Shown in pieces: positions 18,700 through 19,238 of a stretch of 19,238 nucleotides of DNA. Below the pieces are notes generated by a model. It was not told the DNA's origin and did not search any database. It was given only the letters and a program-made list of their open reading frames with translations. Source of the DNA: Spirogloea muscicola (Eukaryota; Streptophyta; Zygnematophyceae; Spirogloeales; Spirogloeaceae). The translations under genes were made by a program, and so were the position numbers. The DNA lies in NCBI GenBank assembly GCA_009602725.1, contig WELB01000054.1, forward strand, positions 390,309 to 409,546, read 5' to 3'. Each line of letters begins with the position of its first letter. Position 1 is the first letter of the stretch.

Positions 18700-18920
18700 A
18701 TTTGTCCATTCCTTTTTGGGCTGGCCTCTCCCAGCCACCAGTCAATCTGGCCGCGCTTGCTCTCCCCTCTCCCAATGGGGGCAATGGCTGCGAAAAGCCA
18801 GCCCAAAAAGAAGAATTCACAAAGGTTCAGAGGGGCCTAAGAGCGGTGAGCAGCTACAAAGAGGAAGAAAGACAAAGGGGCCTGAGGATGCAATGGTAAA
18901 ACAGGGGGAGGATGGATCAC
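18700..18920 (-). repeat. LINE 3' tail plus inverted hairpin copy
   Basis: Minus-strand sequence after the retroelement stop: GGCCCCT blocks, GTAGCTGC, then TTCTTTTTGGGCTGGC, a hairpin (18786-18804) and CCCCCATTGG. A second copy of the hairpin motif lies inverted at 18718-18736, so TTTTTGGGCTGGC (18713-18725) and GCCAGCCCAAAAA (18797-18809) form a perfect 13-bp inverted repeat about 70 bases apart. The unit could fold into a large cruciform and sits about 125 bases upstream of the cupin start. Confidence 0.65.
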
Positions 18921-19238
18921 TCAATAAGTACGAGTGAGGAGCCTCAGATCCGACAGACTAGCGGCCGGGAAGCTATCACCCTGACGAAAGCCAGAGCCCG
19001 CAGCGAGAGCACGGCCAGCTCGCAGATGCAGAGCGTGGGCCATGGACCGCTGCAGGGATACAGAGAGGCGCATCCGATATACCTGAGCCCACGAGCCCGC
19101 GGCGTTGAAGTCGGCTGGCTCGCCGCGTCTGCGGGACACAGCCCGCCGCGCAAGCCTAGCCAATAGGTCAAGCCACTGGGACCCAAGAGCCCCGTGCACG
19201 TCCACCGCCAAGGGGACGAACTCGTCGGCAGGTGGGTG
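18921..19238 (-). mobile_element. C-terminal end of a LINE-type retroelement ORF, partial at window edge
   Basis: A minus-strand frame running in from the window end reads VDVHGALGSQWLDLLARLARRAV, then RRGEPADF, RMRLSVSLQRSMAHALHLRAG and ends SLSDLRLLTRTY at the stop. A pattern of P/V-aldvhG-g, LARLARR and RLSVxLQR is typical of the extreme C-terminus of non-LTR retrotransposon proteins in green algae, downstream of the zinc motif and R-AD box seen in the 15434-16690 copies. The first Met (19211) is only nominal; the true start and the reverse transcriptase would lie beyond the window. The family call is from pattern memory. Confidence 0.6.

Noticed and set aside
17807-18937. 376-codon plus-strand open frame, the longest in the window
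   Set aside because: It is antisense to all three cupin exons and the LINE tail; very Arg/Gly/Ala-rich with no motif, as expected in high-GC DNA.
1-19238. CRISPR array, bacterial operon, prophage or toxin system
   Set aside because: The genes are spliced and eukaryotic, and there are no regularly spaced repeats.

Overview
The window is nuclear DNA of a green-lineage eukaryote, most likely an alga. Three intron-rich protein genes have GT-AG introns of mostly 70-400 bp. One encodes a plastid-type tryptophan synthase alpha chain with an N-terminal extension that looks like a transit peptide. Another encodes DEK1, the membrane-anchored calpain known from land plants and (from memory, not checked) some streptophyte algae. 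Gene starts are very GC-rich with C/G runs, and base composition falls toward about 50% GC downstream. I cannot name the species; an early-branching streptophyte alga fits best, and a chlorophyte would be more surprising.

Layout. 23-1904 (+): seven-exon tryptophan synthase alpha gene, complete, with both catalytic acids. 2157-2762: patchwork of remains of a non-LTR (LINE-type) retroelement, with its C-terminal peptide in both orientations and two copies of a GC-rich hairpin tail. 2763-3202: GC-rich leader or promoter of DEK1. 3203-13704 (+): thirty-exon DEK1 gene. I traced every exon junction by reading frame and homology; the product is 2003 residues and carries the Cys, His and Asn of an active calpain. 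13705-15430: DEK1 3' flank, then sequence I cannot assign. 15434-16690: head-to-head inverted duplication of a retroelement C-terminal region that carries a CCHC zinc motif; one arm is open, the other is decayed and holds small insertions. 16691-17723: unassigned DNA with GC-rich hairpins, including the 3' flank of the next gene. 17724-18575 (-): three-exon gene for a DUF985/Cupin_5 family protein, complete. 18700-19238 (-): 3' end of a LINE-type element running off the window, lying on the same strand directly upstream of the cupin gene.

The three genes have no evident joint pathway: one makes indole for tryptophan in the plastid, one is a plasma-membrane regulatory protease, and one is a small cupin of unknown substrate. 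The links between regions are the repeats: the same hairpin tail (GGGCTGGC-N-CCAGCCC type) occurs five times, in all three intergenic regions. The most notable points are the complete DEK1 in an algal-looking context, the switch to uniformly phase-0 introns exactly over its LG3-calpain half, and the small hairpin element whose insertion can be dated relative to the inverted duplication. All exon coordinates come from reading the sequence; no alignment or transcript was available.
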